A DNA stretch of 64,000 bases from Caulobacter sp. Root655 (GTDB lineage Bacteria > Pseudomonadota > Alphaproteobacteria > Caulobacterales > Caulobacteraceae). The position numbers and the translations under genes were made by a program. The notes under the pieces were generated by a model that did not search any database, had not been told where the DNA came from, and saw nothing but the letters and a program-made list of their open reading frames with translations. How positions within the stretch are numbered: position 1 is the stretch's first letter; every line of letters begins with the position of its first letter. Of the stretch, positions 1 to 8,963 are shown one piece after another. The stretch is taken from the NCBI RefSeq assembly GCF_001427665.1, contig NZ_LMHC01000012.1:311223-375222 (forward strand). The letters are read 5' to 3'.

Positions 1-902
1 CGGCCCTTGAAGTCGAGCAGGCCGGGATGGATGGTATAGCTGTTCTTGACCGGGCCGGTGATGAGGCCGCGATAGGTCCATGGTCCGCGCGGACTGGGCG
101 CCGTGGCGTAGGCCAGGTGCTCCCACACGCCCTGGTGGGCCATCGCCGCATAGGTCAGGTAGTAGAGGCCCTGGCGCTTGGACAGCCACGGCCCCTCGGT
201 ATAGTTGGGCAGGGCGATATTCTCGATGGGCCCATCCAGCTCCGTCATGTTGGGCTTGAGCCGCGCCAGGTGGAGCACCGGATTGCCCCAGGCCAACCAG
301 GCCGTGCCGTCGTCGTCGACGAGGACGGTGGGGTCGATGTCGTCCCAGTTATAGGGACCGGGCGTCATCTGGTCGGTGACCAGCGCCGAGCCGCGCGCGT
401 CCTTGAAGGGGCCCAGCGGGTTGTCGGCCACCGCCACGCCGATGGCCCTGCCGGGGTGGCGGTCGTCATGCGTCACGGTGGTGTAGAAGTAGAAGCGCCC
501 GTTGCGCTGCACCGCCTGCGCCGCCCAGGCCTCGCCCACCGCCCAGCTGAAGTCGGTCGGCTTCATGATGGCGCCGTGCGACGTCCAGTGCTTGAGGTCG
601 CGCGAGGAATAGACGCGCCAGTCGTTCATCCGGAAAAATTCGTCGCCCTTCGCCTCGTCATGGCCGACATAGAGGTAGGCGGTATCGCCCACCACCAGCG
701 GCGCGGGGTCGGCGGTGAAGACGTCGCGCAGCAGCGGGTTGCTGCCTGGCACGGGTTCGGCGGCCAGCAAGCCGCCAGGCAGGGCGATGCACAGCAGCAA
801 GGCGCCGCGGACAATCCAGGTCCGGAGCGTTGAAGAGCGTCGGACTACCTGGTCCCCTGAAGGCGAGACACAGGTCGTGCGTGGAGACCGGCGCGAAATC
901 AT
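1..902 (-). CDS. Secreted GH43 glycosidase, 3' end outside window
   Basis: Likely an exported alpha-L-arabinofuranosidase or beta-xylosidase of glycoside hydrolase family 43. No stop is seen because the frame runs off the left edge; about 300 codons are present. The start is the ATG at 902, preceded by a purine-rich AAGAAAG. A hydrophobic segment at about residues 29-48 ends in LLAAE, so the protein is probably secreted after a long, arginine-rich n-region. The five-bladed beta-propeller signature is visible: TADPAPLVVGD with catalytic-base Asp65, then DDIDPTVLVDDDG (pKa-modulating Asp) and TEGPWL (proton-donor Glu). It is a close paralogue of the GH43 at 6329-7339, sharing blocks such as DPAPLVVGDT and SYTIHPG/SFTIHAG. 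It is the last visible gene of the minus-strand sugar locus. Substrate is inferred from neighbours only. Confidence 0.88.
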   Translation of the reverse strand, partial: MISRRSPRTTCVSPSGDQVVRRSSTLRTWIVRGALLLCIALPGGLLAAEPVPGSNPLLRDVFTADPAPLVVGDTAYLYVGHDEAKGDEFFRMNDWRVYSSRDLKHWTSHGAIMKPTDFSWAVGEAWAAQAVQRNGRFYFYTTVTHDDRHPGRAIGVAVADNPLGPFKDARGSALVTDQMTPGPYNWDDIDPTVLVDDDGTAWLAWGNPVLHLARLKPNMTELDGPIENIALPNYTEGPWLSKRQGLYYLTYAAMAHQGVWEHLAYATAPSPRGPWTYRGLITGPVKNSYTIHPGLLDFKG

Positions 903-1039
903 TCGGGTTCTTTCTTCGGCGATGGCGTTAGTGGCCGTCAGTCGATGGCCGACGGATAGGCGCCGGGATCTACTGGGCCGCGCTTGGCAAGGGCATCGTG
1001 AGGTAAGGACTCCTTGCGCGCCGCGCGGCCCGGCGCGCC

Positions 1040-2269
1040 CTATGTTTTCGCGGGGCCGGTCAGGCGCAACATCAGCACGCTGTGGGGCGCCAGCCGCGCT
1101 TGCAGCTTGGTGCTGGTGTCGCCGGTCTTCTTGCTCCACAGGTCGGACCAGCCGTAGACATTCTGCTTGAAATCGACCGACCGCTTGCTCAGGTCATCGG
1201 TCAAGATTTGCTTCTTCCAGTCATGGTGAACGTCGACAGCCTGGTTGGAGCGGTTCAGGAACATCAGTGCCCATTCCCCGCCGTCGAGTGGCTTGGCATA
1301 GACCTCCAGCGGACCGTCGGCCAGGACGCGCAGCGCCTGCACACCCAGCTTGTCCTGGCTCACCGCGATCACGCCGGGGTTGGTCAGGATGCGGCGGGTC
1401 GACTCGGACATGGAACGCAGGTCGTTGCCCAGGATGAGGGGCGAGGCCATCATGGCCCAGATCGACAGATGGGCGCGGTCTTCATCCTCGCTCATGCCGT
1501 TGCCCACTTCGAGCATGTCCATATCGTTCCAGTGGCCGGGCCCCGCGAACTTGCGCAGGCCTGCCTGCCTGTCGAGGATGCGCAGCACGCCCAGACCCGT
1601 CGAGAAACCGGGACTGAATTCGCAGTCGAAGCAATTATAGATATCGGGCGTGGTGCGCCACGAATGGCCAACCTGGCCGGCCCACTCCCACGGCTTGTTG
1701 ATGCCCCATTCGCATAGGCTGAACAGCATCGGACGGCCCGACTTGGCGATCGCGTCGCGCATCGTGGTGTAGGCCGCCTCGGCGTTTAGACTCTGGGCGT
1801 CGCACCAGTCGTACTTGACGTAATCGATGCCCCAGCGCGCATAGGTCCGCGCATCCTGATACTCGTGGCCGCGGCTACCGGGATGGCCGCCGCAGGTGGT
1901 CGCGCCGGCGTCCGAGTAGATGCCCAGCTTGAGTCCCTTGCCATGCACATAGTCCGCCAGCGCCTTGATGCCGGATGGGAAGCGCTTGGGGTCGGGCTGG
2001 ATGTTGCCGTCGGCGTCGCGCTCGCCGTGCCAGCAATCGTCAATGTTCACGTACTGGTAGCCGGCATCCTTCATGCCCGTCTCGACCATGGCGTCGGCGG
2101 TCTCGCGGATCAGGCGCTCGTCGATATTGCAGGCAAATTTGTTCCAGCTGTTCCAGCCCATTTGCGGGGTGCTGGCCAGGCCTTCAGCCTTTTGAGCCCA
2201 GCTATTGCCGCAGAGGGCGGCGCCCAGAAAGATGCCCAACACGAGCGGCGCTATGCGTTTGATGTTCAT
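1040..2269 (-). CDS. Secreted GH27 alpha-galactosidase
   Basis: Predicted to remove terminal alpha-linked galactose from oligo- or polysaccharides in the periplasm or outside the cell. The 409-residue protein has a signal peptide at 1-25 (cleavage after NSWA). The GH27 landmarks follow: MGWNSWNKFACNI at 37-49, nucleophile Asp154 in YVKYDWC, and acid/base Asp209 in RTTPDI. A beta-sandwich C-terminal domain completes the usual length. An ATG lies 18 bases further upstream, but AAGGGG sits 6 bases before the ATG at 2269, so I chose that start. The gene follows the large GH43 by only 32 bases and is probably co-transcribed with it. Together with the arabinosidases it suggests a galactose-substituted target polymer. 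Family is firm; exact substrate is not. Confidence 0.93.
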   Translation of the reverse strand: MNIKRIAPLVLGIFLGAALCGNSWAQKAEGLASTPQMGWNSWNKFACNIDERLIRETADAMVETGMKDAGYQYVNIDDCWHGERDADGNIQPDPKRFPSGIKALADYVHGKGLKLGIYSDAGATTCGGHPGSRGHEYQDARTYARWGIDYVKYDWCDAQSLNAEAAYTTMRDAIAKSGRPMLFSLCEWGINKPWEWAGQVGHSWRTTPDIYNCFDCEFSPGFSTGLGVLRILDRQAGLRKFAGPGHWNDMDMLEVGNGMSEDEDRAHLSIWAMMASPLILGNDLRSMSESTRRILTNPGVIAVSQDKLGVQALRVLADGPLEVYAKPLDGGEWALMFLNRSNQAVDVHHDWKKQILTDDLSKRSVDFKQNVYGWSDLWSKKTGDTSTKLQARLAPHSVLMLRLTGPAKT

Positions 2270-2301
2270 GTCGAACCCCTTCAACATATGGATGGTGGCG
2301 G

Positions 2302-4407
2302 TTATTCCGACCAGATAAAGCGCGCGCCGTCGCTGTCGTCCGGCATGGGGCCGGGACTGTCGGCCCGGATGTCCCCGGTCTTCGGATCGATGCGCAGGAA
2401 GCGGTTGGTGGCCAGTGACATCAGCACCAGTTCCCCTGTCGGCGTTTCAATCCATTGGAAGTTTTGCGCCGTACCGGACCGGCCGGCCACGAGCGTCACC
2501 GCTCCATCCTCGCCGACCGTGACATAGCGTCCGCCCGACCGCAGGGCGACGCGGCCCAGCCGGCGGTCGACGATCTCGAACCGCGTCGGGGCGCCCGAGG
2601 CCAGGCTGGGCCCGCCGCCGGCCGCCAGCCCGGTCGTTGCGTGAAACGAGGTCAGCCGGATCGATCGGCCGTAGGGAATGGGCCGCATCAGGCCATGGGT
2701 GTGCGGTTGATGGACGTCGATACTGTCGAAATCGGCGAAACCGCCCTCGGCGCCGGTCGTGTTGTAGTTGAACAATCCGTAGCGAACGCCCTGGAAGGTG
2801 AAGGTCTGGTAGAACAGCTCGACCTCGTCGCCGATCGGGGTGAAGGTGACGCCGTCGAACGAATAGCTGAAGCGCGCCCGTTCGGTGAGAAAGTCGCAGT
2901 CGGCCCGAAGCCAGACGCGCGTCCCGGTCATCTTCACCCGCACCGTCTTGTCGGGGTGCTGGTCATAAAGGACGACGTCGAGCCCGTCGGCGCGCTTTTC
3001 GACGCCCAAGGTCGCATAGGGCAGATTGAGCAGCCCCAGGCCGGCCGTGTCGCCCGGCTTCAGGTTCGACGCATCGAGCAGAACGGTCGGCGTCGACATC
3101 GGCCCGATCGCCCGCTGCGTCAGGGTGTTGCGCGCGTCGTAGAACGTGGTCGCCGGCAGGGCGTGAAGCCGCAGGTAGCCCGGCCGTTCCGACAACGACC
3201 ACTTGTCGTCGACCGGGACATGGTTCCACTGCCATAGGGGCTGGAGCTTCGGCGCCGAAAAATCATCGCTGCGCCGGAAGGGCGCGCGCACCGGCTGCGG
3301 CGTGGCGGTCTTCGGCTTCACCCAGGTCCGCGGCGTGCGGGTCAGGTTGCCCGGCAGGCCGAAATAGGGCCAGCCGTCCTTCCAGGTGATCGGCGACAGG
3401 CCGAGCAGGCGACCGACGGAATTGAAATCCATCATGGAAAAGCCCCACCATTCGCCCGCGGGCGTCTGGACGACGCCCCCCTGGTGCAGCGCCAGGTCAT
3501 GTTTGGCGGCGGGGGTAGGCCCCCAGAACGTGAACGGCGGCTTGGGCGCACCCGTGCGCTTGCTTGACGCCATGCCGAAATCCTCGTGCAAGCTGATCGC
3601 TTGATTGACCTCGTAAGGTCCCAGCACATGATCCGCCCGCGCGGCCGGCATCCGGAAGCCGCCGGAATAATTGGCGCTGATGATGTAGTACTTGCCGTCG
3701 ATCTTGTAGAAATGCGCCCCCTCGCCCATCCCCGCGTCCTTGGCGAACAGGACGCGTTCGGTGCCCGGAACGATGTCGGTCAGGTCGTCCGTCAGCTGGG
3801 CCAGGTGCATCGTCTGGTGATCCCAGACGACATAGGCCTTGCCGTCGTCGTCGAACAGGACGGACAGGTCGTGGAAGCCGCGCTTCATCGGCGTGCGCGT
3901 CCACGGCCCCTTCGGATCGGTGGCCGTGAACATCTGGGTCGTCTGGCGGTTGACGTTCGAGAAGATGTAGAACTTGCCGTCATGGTAGCGGAAGGACGGC
4001 GCCCAGATACCCTGACCATAGACATTCTGGCCATCCTCCAGCCGGTAGGCCGGGCCGAGGTCGAGCTTGTCCAGCGCGTAGGCGACGAATTCCCAGTTGA
4101 CCAGGTCTTTCGAGCGCAGGATCGGCAGGCCCGGCATGGCGTGCATGGTGGTGCCGGTCAGGTAAAACCAGTCGCCGACGCGGATCAGGTCCGGATCCGA
4201 GAATTCGTCATAAAACAAAGGATTGGTGAAGGTGCCGTCGCCGTTGTCGGGCGTCCAGGTCGCGGTGGACAGGCCCTTGGACGCGCTCGCCACTGGACCG
4301 TCCCGATCCAGCGCGGATGCCGGCGCCGCGCATAGACTCAGCGTCAAGGCCACGCATGACACCAGCCCGGACATGACCATTCGGAGCGATTTCGATCCAT
4401 GCCGCAT
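2302..4407 (-). CDS. Secreted multidomain GH43 with C-terminal beta-sandwich and beta-trefoil-like domains
   Basis: A 701-residue secreted glycosidase, probably acting on arabinan or xylan side chains. The signal peptide covers about 1-33 (CAAPASA). The GH43 propeller spans roughly 50-360; FSDPDLIRVGD carries the catalytic-base Asp and GEGAHFYKID the probable acid Glu. A concanavalin-like region of the type often fused to GH43 beta-xylosidases follows at about 375-570 (DDFSAPKLQPLWQWNH near its start). The last 120 residues (SFHATTGLAAGG, RYVTVGEDGAVTLVAG, RFLRIDPKTGDI) look like a fascin or trefoil-type sugar-binding module. The start is the ATG at 4407, 6 bases after AGGGGA; an in-frame ATG 48 bases upstream lacks support. 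Two copies of the locus palindrome lie 67 and 214 bases upstream, so it probably has its own promoter. Confidence 0.9.
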   Translation of the reverse strand: MRHGSKSLRMVMSGLVSCVALTLSLCAAPASALDRDGPVASASKGLSTATWTPDNGDGTFTNPLFYDEFSDPDLIRVGDWFYLTGTTMHAMPGLPILRSKDLVNWEFVAYALDKLDLGPAYRLEDGQNVYGQGIWAPSFRYHDGKFYIFSNVNRQTTQMFTATDPKGPWTRTPMKRGFHDLSVLFDDDGKAYVVWDHQTMHLAQLTDDLTDIVPGTERVLFAKDAGMGEGAHFYKIDGKYYIISANYSGGFRMPAARADHVLGPYEVNQAISLHEDFGMASSKRTGAPKPPFTFWGPTPAAKHDLALHQGGVVQTPAGEWWGFSMMDFNSVGRLLGLSPITWKDGWPYFGLPGNLTRTPRTWVKPKTATPQPVRAPFRRSDDFSAPKLQPLWQWNHVPVDDKWSLSERPGYLRLHALPATTFYDARNTLTQRAIGPMSTPTVLLDASNLKPGDTAGLGLLNLPYATLGVEKRADGLDVVLYDQHPDKTVRVKMTGTRVWLRADCDFLTERARFSYSFDGVTFTPIGDEVELFYQTFTFQGVRYGLFNYNTTGAEGGFADFDSIDVHQPHTHGLMRPIPYGRSIRLTSFHATTGLAAGGGPSLASGAPTRFEIVDRRLGRVALRSGGRYVTVGEDGAVTLVAGRSGTAQNFQWIETPTGELVLMSLATNRFLRIDPKTGDIRADSPGPMPDDSDGARFIWSE

Positions 4408-4473
4408 GACGCTTCCCCTTTTGCGCTTTGCTACCGCATCCGAGACGGCATCCACAAGACGCGCGCCTCATTT

Positions 4474-4484
4474 TTGTCAGACAA
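4474..4484. promoter_or_regulatory. Palindrome TTGTCAGACAA (locus operator candidate)
   Basis: This is the perfect form of a short palindrome that recurs in front of genes across the 1-14.7 kb locus. It lies 67 bases upstream of the GH43 start at 4407, where an operator would be expected. Its TTGTC-N-GACAA shape is typical of GntR/FadR-type dimer sites, but no such regulator is in the window, so the binder is unknown. Confidence 0.55.
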
Positions 4485-4620
4485 TTGACGCCGCGGCCGG
4501 CGCTTTCTTCGTTTAGGACGTATTATCGCATCGAGAGCCCGAAAATGAGTTGCAACACCTTCGGAAAGGTCAGCCATTTCCACCCGGTAAGCCCGGATCC
4601 CATCAGGCGTCGGAGCACAT

Positions 4621-4631
4621 TACTCAGACAT
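4621..4631. promoter_or_regulatory. Degenerate second copy, TACTCAGACAT
   Basis: This is a weaker match to the locus palindrome, with one changed base in the GTC half. It lies 147 bases from the perfect copy in the same gene-free stretch (4408-4734). Paired sites at this spacing would allow a repressor to loop the DNA, but this copy alone would not be convincing. Confidence 0.3.
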
Positions 4632-4702
4632 TTTGGACGCGTAAAGCGGTTGTGGCGACCTACCGTCGCGGGCCACCGCTTCCCACCCTGCCGGTAGAAG
4701 GG

Positions 4703-4723
4703 CCGGCGGGCCTGGCCCGCCGG
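4703..4723. terminator. GC-rich hairpin after the GH51 gene
   Basis: Perfect 10-base stem (CCGGCGGGCC and its complement) with a one-base centre, lying just past the GH51 stop at 4735. The T run follows on the plus strand (TTTTG), not on the strand of the gene. It may therefore act as a 3'-end stabiliser or weak terminator. The rest of the 4408-4734 gap holds the two palindromes listed here and no gene. Confidence 0.4.
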
Positions 4724-4734
4724 TTTTGCCCCGA

Positions 4735-6273
4735 CTATTCCAGGCCGAGCACCGTCACCGACGCCGGTGCGACGGTGACGGTCAGCTTGCCGCCCGCGAC
4801 CTTGGCCGACAGCGCCTTGGGGGCGACGGTATTGGGGGCGTCGAAGGTATTGATGCTGTCGACCTTCGGCGCCGAAAGGGTCTGGCCCGAAGCCTTCGTG
4901 GCTTTCACGCCGGCCAGTGAAACACTGAATGTCGCGGGCGACTTCGGGTCGATATTGGTGACGGCGATCCACACCTTGCCGGCCTTGTCCCTGGCCGCGA
5001 TGGCGTCGACGCGCGGCAGGGTGACGCCGTTCGTCGTATAGGCGCCGGCGTCGAAGGTCAGCGGTACGAAGGTCGCGTCCTGGAACGGCACGTACATGTG
5101 GAAGACGTGATAGGTCGGCGTCAGCAGCATCTTGTCCTTGTCGGTCAGGATCATGGCCTGCAGGACGTTGACCATCTGCGCGATGTTGGCCATGCGGACG
5201 CGGTCGGCGTGGCGGGCGAAGACGTTGATGTTGAGCGCGGCCAGCACGGCGTCGCGCTGGGTGTTCTGCTGCGCCAGAGCGCCGGGGTTCGACCCCGGCG
5301 TCGGCGCCAGCCAAGCGCCCCATTCGTCGACCACCAGGGCGACCTTCTTTTCGGGATCATACTTGTCCATGATCGCCGACTGCGTCTTGATCGTCTCGTC
5401 CATGCCGATCGAGTCTTTCAGCAGGACGGCATAGTCCTTTTCGTCAAAACCGGTGTCCGGCAAATGCGGCGGCCAGCCGCCCGCCGCATAGGAATGTAGC
5501 GACAGACCTTCGATGTCCCAGGACCAGGAACGGTCCTTCCAGGCCTTCATGACGGCCTCGGTATAAACGGGGTCGGGGCCGCTCGGTCCGACGGCCACGC
5601 GCTTCATCGGCTGGGCGGGATTGTAGCTGTGCAAGAAGTGCGAAAAGCGCTTCATTTCGTTGACGTAGAAGTCCGCCGACATCGCGCCGCCGCAGTCCCA
5701 GGATTCGTTGCCGAGACCAAGGATCGCGACCTTGTATGGCTCGGGGTGACCGTTCTTGGCGCGCTCGGCGCCCAGGGCGTGGTCGGTCGAAGACGTCATG
5801 TATTCGAGCCATTCGTCGGCTTCCTGCGCGGTGCCCGAGCCAAGATTGACCGAGATATAGGCGTCGGTTCCGATCTGCTGGGCGAAGTCCATGAATTCGT
5901 CGGTGCCGAACGTATTGGGCTCGCCCGCCCCGGCCGGCTTGCGCTCAGGGCCGACACCGCGACGCCAGTTGTATTGGTCGGCGAAGCAGCCGCCCGGCCA
6001 GCGGACGTTGGGGACCTTGAGCGCCTTCAAGGCCGCGACGACATCGTTGCGGATGCCGCGCGTGTTGGGGATCGTGGACTCCTTGCCGACCCAGATGCCG
6101 CCATAGATCCCGCTGCCCAGGTGCTCGGCGAACTGGCCAAAGAGGTGGCGGTCGATCACGGCGCCGGGCTTGGACGCATCGAGCGTGACCTGAACCGGGG
6201 CATCGGCGGCATGGGCCGCGACAGGCAGGATCAGGGCGGCGGCGATCGCGGCCGCGGAGGTCAGAAGGCGCAT
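4735..6273 (-). CDS. abfA: Secreted GH51 alpha-L-arabinofuranosidase
   Basis: Releases L-arabinofuranose from arabinan, arabinoxylan or arabinogalactan; a retaining enzyme. The 512-residue protein has a signal peptide at 1-22 (VAAHA), then the catalytic barrel and a C-terminal beta-sandwich. The acid/base Glu190 sits in LGLGNESWD and the nucleophile Glu317 in VVDEWGAWL. The motif RWPGGCFADQYNWRRGVGP near residue 91 is typical of the family. Length fits bacterial GH51. Many GH51 enzymes are cytoplasmic, so the clear signal peptide matters: debranching probably happens in the periplasm or outside. It follows the GH43 at 6329 by 55 bases, and that gap contains another GTCCGAC site 31 bases before the start. 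Confidence 0.95.
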   Translation of the reverse strand: MRLLTSAAAIAAALILPVAAHAADAPVQVTLDASKPGAVIDRHLFGQFAEHLGSGIYGGIWVGKESTIPNTRGIRNDVVAALKALKVPNVRWPGGCFADQYNWRRGVGPERKPAGAGEPNTFGTDEFMDFAQQIGTDAYISVNLGSGTAQEADEWLEYMTSSTDHALGAERAKNGHPEPYKVAILGLGNESWDCGGAMSADFYVNEMKRFSHFLHSYNPAQPMKRVAVGPSGPDPVYTEAVMKAWKDRSWSWDIEGLSLHSYAAGGWPPHLPDTGFDEKDYAVLLKDSIGMDETIKTQSAIMDKYDPEKKVALVVDEWGAWLAPTPGSNPGALAQQNTQRDAVLAALNINVFARHADRVRMANIAQMVNVLQAMILTDKDKMLLTPTYHVFHMYVPFQDATFVPLTFDAGAYTTNGVTLPRVDAIAARDKAGKVWIAVTNIDPKSPATFSVSLAGVKATKASGQTLSAPKVDSINTFDAPNTVAPKALSAKVAGGKLTVTVAPASVTVLGLE

Positions 6274-6303
6274 TGATTGGATCCCAGTTGGATTATCGCG
6301 CCA

Positions 6304-6314
6304 TTGTCCGACGC
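6304..6314. promoter_or_regulatory. Operator-like TTGTCCGACGC before abfA
   Basis: One half (TTGTC) matches the locus consensus exactly and the other is GACGC. The site fills much of the 55-base gap between two glycosidase genes, only 31 bases from the abfA start, so it could serve an internal promoter. The match is partial, so I rate it below the perfect copy. Confidence 0.35.
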
Positions 6315-6328
6315 GGTTATTATGTTCG

Positions 6329-7339
6329 CTAATGGGCCGGCGGAGGCGGTACGGACACGCCGGCCTCGGTCTGGGTGACGGGCTTCAACGTGCCGTCCGG
6401 GTTGTATTGCAGATACTCGACCGTCACGGCGCGGCGGCCGACGGCGCCGCTCTGGTCGCCGACGGTGAGCGTCGCATTGTGCAGGAAGATGTACCCCTGG
6501 CCTTTGAACTCGGCGATGCCGGCATGGATGGTGAAGCTGTTCTTGGCCGATTTGGTCAGTTCGCCGCGATAGGTCCATGGACCGTCCAGCGAGGTCGCGG
6601 TGGCGTAGGACGTGTGTTCGGCGCTCTGGGTCTTGCGGTCGAACGACGCATAGACGAGGTAATAGAGATCGCCGCGCTTGTGCAGCCAGGGACCTTCCTC
6701 GAAATGCGGCGGGGTGATCTTGCGGATCGGGCCGTCGATTTCCGTCATGTTGGCCTTGAGTTTCGCGATGTAGCAGTCGCGATTGCCCCAGGCGATCCAG
6801 GTCGTGCCGTCATCGTCGGTCAGGACGGTGGGATCGATGTCCTCCCAGCTGTGCGTGCCTTCGGGCGTCATCTGATTGGTGATCAGGGCCGATCCACGCG
6901 CGTCGGTGAAAGGACCGGTCGGACTGTCCGAAACGGCGACGCCGATGGCCATGCCCGGATGACTGTCGTCGTGTGCGACGGCGGCATAGAAGTAGAACTT
7001 GCCGTTCTTCTCGATGGCCTGCGACGCCCAGGCGTCCTGCTTGGCCCACTTGAAGTCCTTGACGTTCATGATCGGGGCGTGCGGCGTCCAGGTCTTCATG
7101 TCCCTGGTCGAAAAGACCAGCCATTCGCGCATGTCGAACATCGCGTCGCCCCGGGCCTCGTCGTGGCCGGTGTAGAGATACAGCGTGTCGCCGACGACCA
7201 GCGGCGCCGGGTCAGCGGTGAACCGGTCGCGGATGATCGGGTTGGCGCCGGGTTTATGCGACGTGTCCTGCGCCGCGAGCGGGCCGGCCACTGTCATCAC
7301 ACATAGCGCGGCCCAGCCGATCAGGTGTTTGTGCGTCAT
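6329..7339 (-). CDS. Secreted GH43 glycosidase (arabinofuranosidase/xylosidase type)
   Basis: A 336-residue single-domain GH43 protein, likely to cleave arabinose or xylose side chains. The signal peptide is 1-23 (VAGPLAA). Catalytic base Asp43 lies in TADPAPLVVGD, modulator Asp169 in DIDPTVLTDDDG, and proton donor Glu215 in FEEGPWL. The frame stays open for 125 more codons upstream, but that part is arginine-rich and unlike the family. The ATG at 7339 gives a proper signal peptide, so I start there. It is the closer relative of the truncated GH43 at 1-902, which indicates duplication within the locus. Upstream lie a LacI-like palindrome and a GTCAGAC site, so a promoter before this gene is likely although the halogenase gene precedes it by only 115 bases. 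Confidence 0.92.
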   Translation of the reverse strand: MTHKHLIGWAALCVMTVAGPLAAQDTSHKPGANPIIRDRFTADPAPLVVGDTLYLYTGHDEARGDAMFDMREWLVFSTRDMKTWTPHAPIMNVKDFKWAKQDAWASQAIEKNGKFYFYAAVAHDDSHPGMAIGVAVSDSPTGPFTDARGSALITNQMTPEGTHSWEDIDPTVLTDDDGTTWIAWGNRDCYIAKLKANMTEIDGPIRKITPPHFEEGPWLHKRGDLYYLVYASFDRKTQSAEHTSYATATSLDGPWTYRGELTKSAKNSFTIHAGIAEFKGQGYIFLHNATLTVGDQSGAVGRRAVTVEYLQYNPDGTLKPVTQTEAGVSVPPPPAH

Positions 7340-7386
7340 GATCCATCTTTCTGCGCCCGGTCTCATGCCGGCTGTATGTCCAAATA

Positions 7387-7400
7387 TGTTACCGCTATCA
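7387..7400. promoter_or_regulatory. LacI-like palindrome upstream of GH43
   Basis: TGTTACCGCTATCA is an imperfect palindrome centred on CG, 48 bases before the GH43 start. Read on the gene strand (TGATAGCGGTAACA) it resembles the xylose-repressor operator described in Caulobacter crescentus (TGNTAGCGNTANCA form). The similarity is by eye, and no LacI-family gene is in the window. Confidence 0.45.
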
Positions 7401-7404
7401 TTTT

Positions 7405-7415
7405 TGGTCAGACTC
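7405..7415. promoter_or_regulatory. Operator-like TGGTCAGACTC
   Basis: A copy of the GTCNGAC core lies next to the LacI-like palindrome, with four bases between the listed elements. On the gene strand it reads GTCTGAC followed by CAAAAATGA, which parallels GTCTGAC then AAAAATGA around the 4474 site. The shared flank suggests the conserved unit is longer than seven bases. Confidence 0.45.
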
Positions 7416-7454
7416 TTACCCCTTGCCCTCTCAGTCACATCGCGGTGACGCGAC

Positions 7455-8963
7455 TTAGTCGGCCGGCGCCGCTTGGGGAGCCTTGCAGTAACGATCGATG
7501 AAGTCTTGATGCGAAGTGACCGCCTGCGCCGAACGCATGATCTCTTGGCGGCGCAATTCCATACCCTTGCGGATCTGCTCCAAAGGATAGAGATCAGCCG
7601 ATACGTTGTGGCGCGCTGGAACGGCGCCGTTGCCCAACAGAATGGCGAGCCAACTCGGCTCCATATAGGATTCGGAATCGCCCAGCGCGATTTGTCCGCT
7701 GGCGTTCCAGACATCGAGCTTGTGCCGAAGGCTGTCGGGTATCTCGATGTCGCGGCACGCCGCCCACAAGGGTTCGGGACGGCGCGAGAGATAGTAGTGC
7801 GCGATGATGAAGTCGCGGATACGCTCGATCTCGCGGGTGGAGAGTTGATTATATTCGTCGCGCAGAACGGGGTCGATGGTCCGTTCGGGGAAGTATCGAA
7901 GCAACTTCAAGACCCCCATGACGATCAACTGTAGTCCGGTCGATTCCAGGGGTTCGAGAAAGCTGGAGGCAAAACCGATCCCCACGCAATTGCGGTTCCA
8001 GAACTGCTTGCGATGCCCGGAGGTAAAGCGGAACAGCCGTGGCTCGGCCAGCGGTTCGCCGTCGATATTGCCCAGCAAGGCCTCGCGCGCCTCGTCGTCG
8101 CTCCAGAAATCCGAACTATAGACCATGCCGTTGCCGCTGCGATGTTGCAGCGGAATAGTCCAGCGCCAGCCCCCGGCGTGCGCGGTGGATCGCGTAAACG
8201 GCGTGGGCGCGTCGGGGCGTTTCGATGGCGCCGCCATGGCCCTGTCGCAAAGCAACCAGCGCGACCAGTCGACAAACGGCGTTTCCAGCGCCTTTCCCAG
8301 CAGTGCGGACGCGAACCCTGTGCAATCCAGGAACAGGTCGCCGGGCACCGTAACGCCATTGGCAAGATGGATGGCGGCGATATTGCCGGTCTCGCCATCC
8401 AGATCGACGTGCGTCATCTTGCCTTCGATACGCTGCACGCCCAGCTCGGTCGCCACGTCCCGCAGGTAGCGGGCGTACAAGGCGGCGTCGAAGTGATAGG
8501 CGTGGTGATAGCGCGAATTCTGCGGATCGCTCAGGTCGAACTTGTTGTTTTTCGCGACGGCGTAGGCGAACGAATAGTCATCGATCGGATGGTCGTCGCC
8601 TGATTGCCGCAACCTCAGCCAGTAATGGTGGGTCGCCACCCCTTCAACCTGGTGACCATAGTCGCTGAACGCGTGGAAATGCCGGTTTCCGGCAACGCCC
8701 CAGTCGCAAAATTCAATGCCCAGCTTGAACGTGCCCTGGGTGCGGCGAATAAAGTCGAATTCATCAATGCCGAGCAGGGCGTTGCATTGCGCCAGCACCG
8801 GGACCGTCGCCTCGCCGACGCCGATGATGCCGATCTCCTCGGATTCGACCAGGGTGATGCGCGTTCGATGGCGATCCGTCTTCTTGGCCAGCAGCGCGGC
8901 CGCTATCCACCCCGCCGCGCCGCCACCCAGAATGACGATATCCTGTTGAGGGCCGCTGTTCAT
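7455..8963 (-). CDS. Tryptophan-halogenase family flavoenzyme
   Basis: A 502-residue FAD-dependent protein of the tryptophan halogenase family, which makes hypohalous acid from reduced flavin, oxygen and halide and passes it to the substrate through a lysine. Visible motifs are GGGAAGW at 13-19 (FAD binding), GVGEATVP at 48-55, Lys80 in TFKLGI (equivalent to the PrnA catalytic lysine), and WRWTIP at 266-271, the WxWxIP signature. The start is the ATG at 8963, 7 bases after GAGG; an ATG two codons earlier is too close to that ribosome site. It is the next gene after the TonB receptor on the same strand, a pairing recurrent in Caulobacter and Xanthomonas carbohydrate loci. No tryptophan pathway is nearby, so the substrate is unknown and may not be tryptophan. 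Confidence 0.9.
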   Translation of the reverse strand: MNSGPQQDIVILGGGAAGWIAAALLAKKTDRHRTRITLVESEEIGIIGVGEATVPVLAQCNALLGIDEFDFIRRTQGTFKLGIEFCDWGVAGNRHFHAFSDYGHQVEGVATHHYWLRLRQSGDDHPIDDYSFAYAVAKNNKFDLSDPQNSRYHHAYHFDAALYARYLRDVATELGVQRIEGKMTHVDLDGETGNIAAIHLANGVTVPGDLFLDCTGFASALLGKALETPFVDWSRWLLCDRAMAAPSKRPDAPTPFTRSTAHAGGWRWTIPLQHRSGNGMVYSSDFWSDDEAREALLGNIDGEPLAEPRLFRFTSGHRKQFWNRNCVGIGFASSFLEPLESTGLQLIVMGVLKLLRYFPERTIDPVLRDEYNQLSTREIERIRDFIIAHYYLSRRPEPLWAACRDIEIPDSLRHKLDVWNASGQIALGDSESYMEPSWLAILLGNGAVPARHNVSADLYPLEQIRKGMELRRQEIMRSAQAVTSHQDFIDRYCKAPQAAPAD

